24,572 nt of DNA from Candidatus Falkowbacteria bacterium RIFCSPLOWO2_12_FULL_45_13 (GTDB lineage Bacteria > Patescibacteriota > Patescibacteriia > Patescibacteriales > GWC2-42-12): the NCBI GenBank assembly GCA_001778055.1, contig MFFY01000034.1, positions 1-24,572 on the forward strand, read 5' to 3'. Positions 21,595-24,572 of this stretch are shown piece after piece. The position numbers and the translations under genes are program-made. The first letter of the stretch is position 1, and every line of letters begins with the position of its first letter. Under the pieces are notes generated by a model, which worked only from the letters and a program-made list of their open reading frames with translations, was not told where the DNA came from and did no database searches.

Positions 21595-21624
21595 TTGACT
21601 GTTTTAGTCGGGAGGGGGTATAAT
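21595..21624 (+). promoter_or_regulatory. Promoter of the secreted protein gene
   Basis: TTGACT at 21595-21600, an 18-bp spacer that is unusually G-rich (GGGAGGGGG next to the -10), and a perfect TATAAT at 21619-21624. The expected start is near 21631, with a leader of about 55 bases before ATG 21686. Confidence 0.7.
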
Positions 21625-21685
21625 ATAAGCAATAATACATTTAAGCAAACGCCCAATTAAAATTTTGGGCTTTACGGAAAAAATT

Positions 21686-22903
21686 ATGAAAAAAATTCTG
21701 TTATTTTTTTCGCTGGCGGTTTTCGTTTTCCTCCTGGCCGATAACGCCCGGGCGGCGGTTACTGATGTCGCCATTCCTCTTCTTCCCGCCGATGGCAAAC
21801 TGAATTATCAGACAACCGACAAACGCATTACTTGGACATATAGTGGTACAGTAGCTGCGCCTAGATTCAATATTTCTATGGTTACCGGTTCAGTAAGTTT
21901 ACCTATCGCTACGCAAGTTTTGTGTAACACTCCAAGAGATGGTACCGGTTGCGCTTTCTTATGGAAAGTTGGCAGTCTTCGGAGCGGCCGCTTTGTGATG
22001 GGGACAGAATATCATATTAAAGTTTGCGTTGTAGGCAGTACAGACCCGTTAGACTGTTCTAATAGCGCAAACGCCTTCAAAATTATACCGCCGGAGCTAA
22101 CAACTCAATGGCAAGTTCTAGATTTATTTAAGAAGGCCATGGGAAATCGCTACGCGAATTTAAATTCCAACGGCAAATCCGGCGCGCAGGGCGTTTACGA
22201 CTGCATAATAAAAGAGTATGCCGCTGTTCCACCCACTACTCCACCCACTACTGCTCCTAAGATTACAAAGACCGTGGTTAATACCGCGCTATTTGGTGGT
22301 AAAAAAATATATGAGCTAACCGATCCGGCAGATATATTAGTTTGGTTTAAAGGTAAATTCAAGGATATTGCCGCAAACGACCCTAACCGCGTAATTTTAA
22401 ACAATCGGGATAAGGAGGGGATTCAATATGCCATGAGTAATAGATTTACAGATCTTTGCGCAAAAGATTGGCTTACCGCCATAAATGGCCTGATGCGAAC
22501 ATATAAGGCTGGAGTTTCTAGTTTTCAGAAAACCCGAGACAATACAATAAGAAACTGCAATAATGATTATAATAAAAGGGTGTCTTGCGTAAAAGACGTG
22601 GAATGTAAAGACAAAAGAGGCGTTCGCATTCAAGACAGCACTCTCACTGATATCCCTACCACTGCTGGCATAACAGCAAAAAACAATCAATATAATAACT
22701 CAACTATAAGGTATATTGAGCAAGAACAATATGTAAATGACAGAGATCGATGTATCGCCGAGGCCTACACGACATTTAACAGAAGCAAAACAGCGGCGTT
22801 AAATGATTTAATTAGATCAAAGGGATTATCGGACACCGGTCCTGATGCGGTAACAGAAACATGTTTAATCACAGACAATAGAAGTGCCTGGGGCGAATGG
22901 TAA
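21686..22903 (+). CDS. Secreted cysteine-containing protein, function unknown
   Basis: A 405-aa protein. A signal peptide MKKILLFFSLAVFVFLLADN ends at NARA-AV (about residue 23). A beta-rich Ig/fibronectin-like part follows (about 24-118), with likely disulfides (CNTPRDGTGC, CVVGSTDPLDC). A helical segment and a Pro/Thr linker (AAVPPTTPPTTAPK, about 165-178) lead to an alpha-helical C-terminal region with many paired cysteines and Asn/Asp-rich stretches. I recognise no family. The frame is open from TTG 21665, but ATG 21686 gives a proper signal peptide. It has its own promoter and a strong terminator, so it is a single-gene unit. Its position before a T4SS-type pilin gene hints at a surface role (inference). 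Confidence 0.78.
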   Translation: MKKILLFFSLAVFVFLLADNARAAVTDVAIPLLPADGKLNYQTTDKRITWTYSGTVAAPRFNISMVTGSVSLPIATQVLCNTPRDGTGCAFLWKVGSLRSGRFVMGTEYHIKVCVVGSTDPLDCSNSANAFKIIPPELTTQWQVLDLFKKAMGNRYANLNSNGKSGAQGVYDCIIKEYAAVPPTTPPTTAPKITKTVVNTALFGGKKIYELTDPADILVWFKGKFKDIAANDPNRVILNNRDKEGIQYAMSNRFTDLCAKDWLTAINGLMRTYKAGVSSFQKTRDNTIRNCNNDYNKRVSCVKDVECKDKRGVRIQDSTLTDIPTTAGITAKNNQYNNSTIRYIEQEQYVNDRDRCIAEAYTTFNRSKTAALNDLIRSKGLSDTGPDAVTETCLITDNRSAWGEW

Positions 22904-22951
22904 TAATCAAGCCAGCGCTTAATTATTAATTTAAAACTGACATAATCAGTA

Positions 22952-22991
22952 AACAGGGGCGAACCATGGTTCGCCCCTGTTGGTTTTTTTT
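22952..22991 (+). terminator. Strong Rho-independent terminator
   Basis: A 30-base perfect palindrome (22952-22981, arms AACAGGGGCGAACCA / TGGTTCGCCCCTGTT) is followed by GG and eight T (22984-22991). It ends the secreted protein gene and lies 45 bases before the insertion sequence. Confidence 0.95.
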
Positions 22992-23035
22992 GCCGTTTAT
23001 GGTAAAATATAATTAATGTTGATAAATCTAATTAT

Positions 23036-24159
23036 CTGAGGGGTCGGGGAGTTTCCCCTTCTAACTTTAGGTAAATTTTGGCATAATGGTAGTAGAATGT
23101 TTAAAATAAACATAAAACTACCCTATGCTAAAACAAAAATCTAAAGTTAAACTTAACCCGGAATGGGTTAAGGAAACCCGCGGCCACTTTAAAAAGTTTC
23201 TGAAAGAAACCAAATTTCCTCACCCTGATCGGGATGGAACCAGAGGAAGCAAATTCAGTTATCCAGAATGGCTGATAATGTTCATTGCCATACTGTCCGT
23301 TAAATGCAAGGAAAAGGCATATTTAGGCATCCATCGGCTGACAGTTGAATATTGGGATCTAATCGCCGAAGGATTAAAGCTTAAGCCGCTGTCGGAACGC
23401 CAATTACGCGATCGTTTAAAAAAAATCTGCCATTCGCCTGGAAAACCAGCAACCTTCATTTTTCAAATATTTCCTAAAAAAATACTCAATTAAGAAGATT
23501 TCGGCCGACAAGATGATGACTAAATCCAGGGGACCGGTTTGGCACAAAAAACAAAAAGATCTGAATATTATTCCGAAGAATCTGAGAGGAGTGGATAAGC
23601 AAGCGACTTGGTCTAAATCAATGGCTGATGGCTGGATTTACGGGCACGGAACATTCTGCCTGACTTCGCACCAGCTGCCGGTTTTAGGGATATTCCAGCG
23701 GATGCCGAATTCCCGAAACGAAGCCAAACGGATGGAAGAAGAAATAATCACATATGCCGGAATCGTCAAAAAAGTATGCATGGATAGCAAGGCCGATGAC
23801 CAGAAACTGTATTTCGGTTTAAAGAAAAATTACAAAATCCAACCGGTCGCCGCGCCGCGGAAGAACATGAATAAATCGGCATCAAGAAAAAAGATGATCA
23901 AGGATATGCTGACATCGAGAAATCTAAAAGACTATCGGGACAGATCAATCACCGTGGAGCCGATGCGGGGATTGGTTAAAGACATATTTGAACTGGATAA
24001 ATGCTGGATGAGAGGCAACGCAAACAACCGCTGGATTTTCGCCGCTATGGGCATTGCCGTACAGATGGCGCAGTCTAAAGTTTTAAAGAGCAAACAATCA
24101 ACTTGGAAAATTAAATCATATGTCTTAGGGGTTTAAGGGGAAACTCCCCGACCCCTCAG
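23036..24159 (+). mobile_element. Insertion sequence, 1124 bp, perfect 25-bp inverted ends
   Basis: Perfect terminal inverted repeats at 23036-23060 and 24135-24159, starting CTGAGGGGTCGGGGAGTTTC. TTAT is repeated directly outside both ends (23032-23035 and 24160-24163), a probable 4-bp target duplication, although the AT context makes it weak evidence. It contains one transposase split by a frameshift (23125-24136). The stop codon of the transposase (24134-24136) overlaps the right inverted repeat. A 4-bp duplication and a DDE_Tnp_1-like protein suggest an IS4/IS5-superfamily member. It is inserted between the terminator of the secreted protein gene and the pilin gene. Confidence 0.93.
23125..24136 (+). 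pseudogene. DDE transposase, split by a frameshift
   Basis: Two frames make one transposase. The first (23125-23493) gives an N-terminal domain (EWVKETRGHFKKFLKETKFP, LSERQLRDRLKK). The second frame is open from 23420 and carries the catalytic core: GVDKQATWSKSMADGWIYGH (first D), VCMDSKADDQKLYF (second D), and ITVEPMRGLVKDIFELDKCW (glutamate, in IS4-type context). The shift lies at an A8 run (23418-23425). Removing one A joins the frames into a 336-aa protein of normal DDE size, reading RLKK then SAIRLENQQPSFFKYF. It is a decayed transposase or, less likely, one made by +1 slippage at the A-run. Confidence 0.85.
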
Positions 24160-24251
24160 TTATATAAATAACATTGAATAAGCGAATACATATTCATAAA
24201 ATTCGTTTATTATTCGTTTTATTCGTGTTTACTAAAGAGGGGAGGTGAAAA
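24160..24251. promoter_or_regulatory. Leader of the pilin gene with a strong ribosome binding site
   Basis: AT-rich leader between the IS and the pilin ATG. GGGGAGGTG lies about 5 bases before ATG 24252 and is one of the few good Shine-Dalgarno sites in the window, suggesting high translation. GAATAAGCGAATA-like strings (24175 onward) can pair imperfectly with TATTCGTTTTATTC. Any promoter within or upstream of the IS is not evident. Confidence 0.6.
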
Positions 24252-24572
24252 ATGAAAAAATTGATGAAAAAAGCCATAGTTTTGGCCATGGCCTTATTTA
24301 TTCTGACGCCGGTTTTGGCTTTTTCCTTGCCGGCTTTAGCGGATCCTGTTACTGGCTGGGATACTACTACTGCTGCGAAGGGGACTTATGAGAAAGTAAA
24401 TGATGAAATTAGGTTGGGCAATGAAGATCCGCGCGTTATAGTCGCCTCGGTTATTAACGTAATTTTGGGCTTTTTAGGCATCATCGCGGTGGTGATTATT
24501 CTGTTGGGCGGTTTTAAATGGATGACGGCCGGAGGCAGCGAAGACAAGATCGGCGAAGCCAAAAAATTAATT
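24252..24572 (+). CDS. T4SS pilin-like (VirB2/TrbC-type) membrane protein, 3' end cut
   Basis: 107 codons are visible up to the window end. The signal segment MKKLMKKAIVLAMALFILTP continues to a likely cleavage site after LPALA (about residue 31). A short polar loop is followed by a long hydrophobic stretch, VINVILGFLGIIAVVIILLG (about 68-87), then GGFKWMTAGGSEDKIGEAKK. The VINxxLGxxGxxAVxxxxxGGxxWMTAGGxxxKxxxAKK pattern is that of the T4SS_pilin family, abundant in CPR genomes (family knowledge). The downstream part, expected to hold a second membrane helix, is outside the window. This may be the first gene of a secretion or conjugation-like apparatus. Confidence 0.85.
   Translation, partial: MKKLMKKAIVLAMALFILTPVLAFSLPALADPVTGWDTTTAAKGTYEKVNDEIRLGNEDPRVIVASVINVILGFLGIIAVVIILLGGFKWMTAGGSEDKIGEAKKLI

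Overview
The window looks like a chromosomal segment of a Candidate Phyla Radiation bacterium (Patescibacteria, probably a Parcubacteria or ABY1-type lineage). The evidence is an AT-rich genome with compact single-copy housekeeping genes, weak or absent Shine-Dalgarno sites on most genes, a short YidC without a periplasmic domain, a YraN/RNase HII/thioredoxin cluster, a bactofilin, a VirB2-like T4SS pilin of the type common in CPR, and many intergenic hairpin repeats. TGA acts as a stop (for example in dnaA and trxA), so this is not a UGA-glycine lineage. The taxonomic placement is inferred from protein resemblance and style, not from a search.

The centre of the window is the chromosomal origin region. 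rpmH-rnpA-yidD-yidC run leftward and dnaA-dnaN rightward from about 12.2-12.6 kb. The dnaA-dnaN gap holds DnaA boxes, a hairpin and an almost pure A/T tract, and is the best oriC candidate.

Left of the origin (1-8 kb), nearly everything is on the minus strand. In transcription order: thioredoxin, a thioredoxin-reductase-like flavoprotein, RNase HII, a methyltransferase, a small membrane protein, YraN, a membrane-anchored Ig-repeat protein, an ArsR regulator with an excellent autoregulatory promoter/operator, a DUF1648 membrane protein (together resembling Bacillus sdpRI), a SPOUT-family RNA methyltransferase and tRNA-Asp. From 8 to 9.2 kb there is a gene-poor, hairpin-rich island with tRNA-Ala(GGC), tRNA-Arg(CCU) and a family of palindromes. 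A bactofilin and a diacylglycerol-kinase-like protein with a degraded nucleotide motif follow on the plus strand, ending in a long shared palindrome that faces yidC.

Right of dnaN lies a large class A penicillin-binding protein with C-terminal Ig-like domains (minus strand). A three-gene plus-strand cassette follows (methyltransferase, GT2 glycosyltransferase, STT3-like polytopic membrane protein) that probably makes or modifies a surface glycolipid or glycan. Next come a secreted cysteine-rich protein of unknown function with its own promoter and strong terminator, a complete insertion sequence with 25-bp perfect ends but a frameshifted transposase, and the start of a T4SS-type pilin gene cut by the window end.

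The most unusual material is non-coding: a 209-bp MITE-like element with an 8-bp target duplication, two other long inverted-repeat elements, a five-member palindrome family confined to 7.6-8.9 kb, a two-copy structured direct repeat, and a GC-rich structured block between the regulator and DUF1648 genes.
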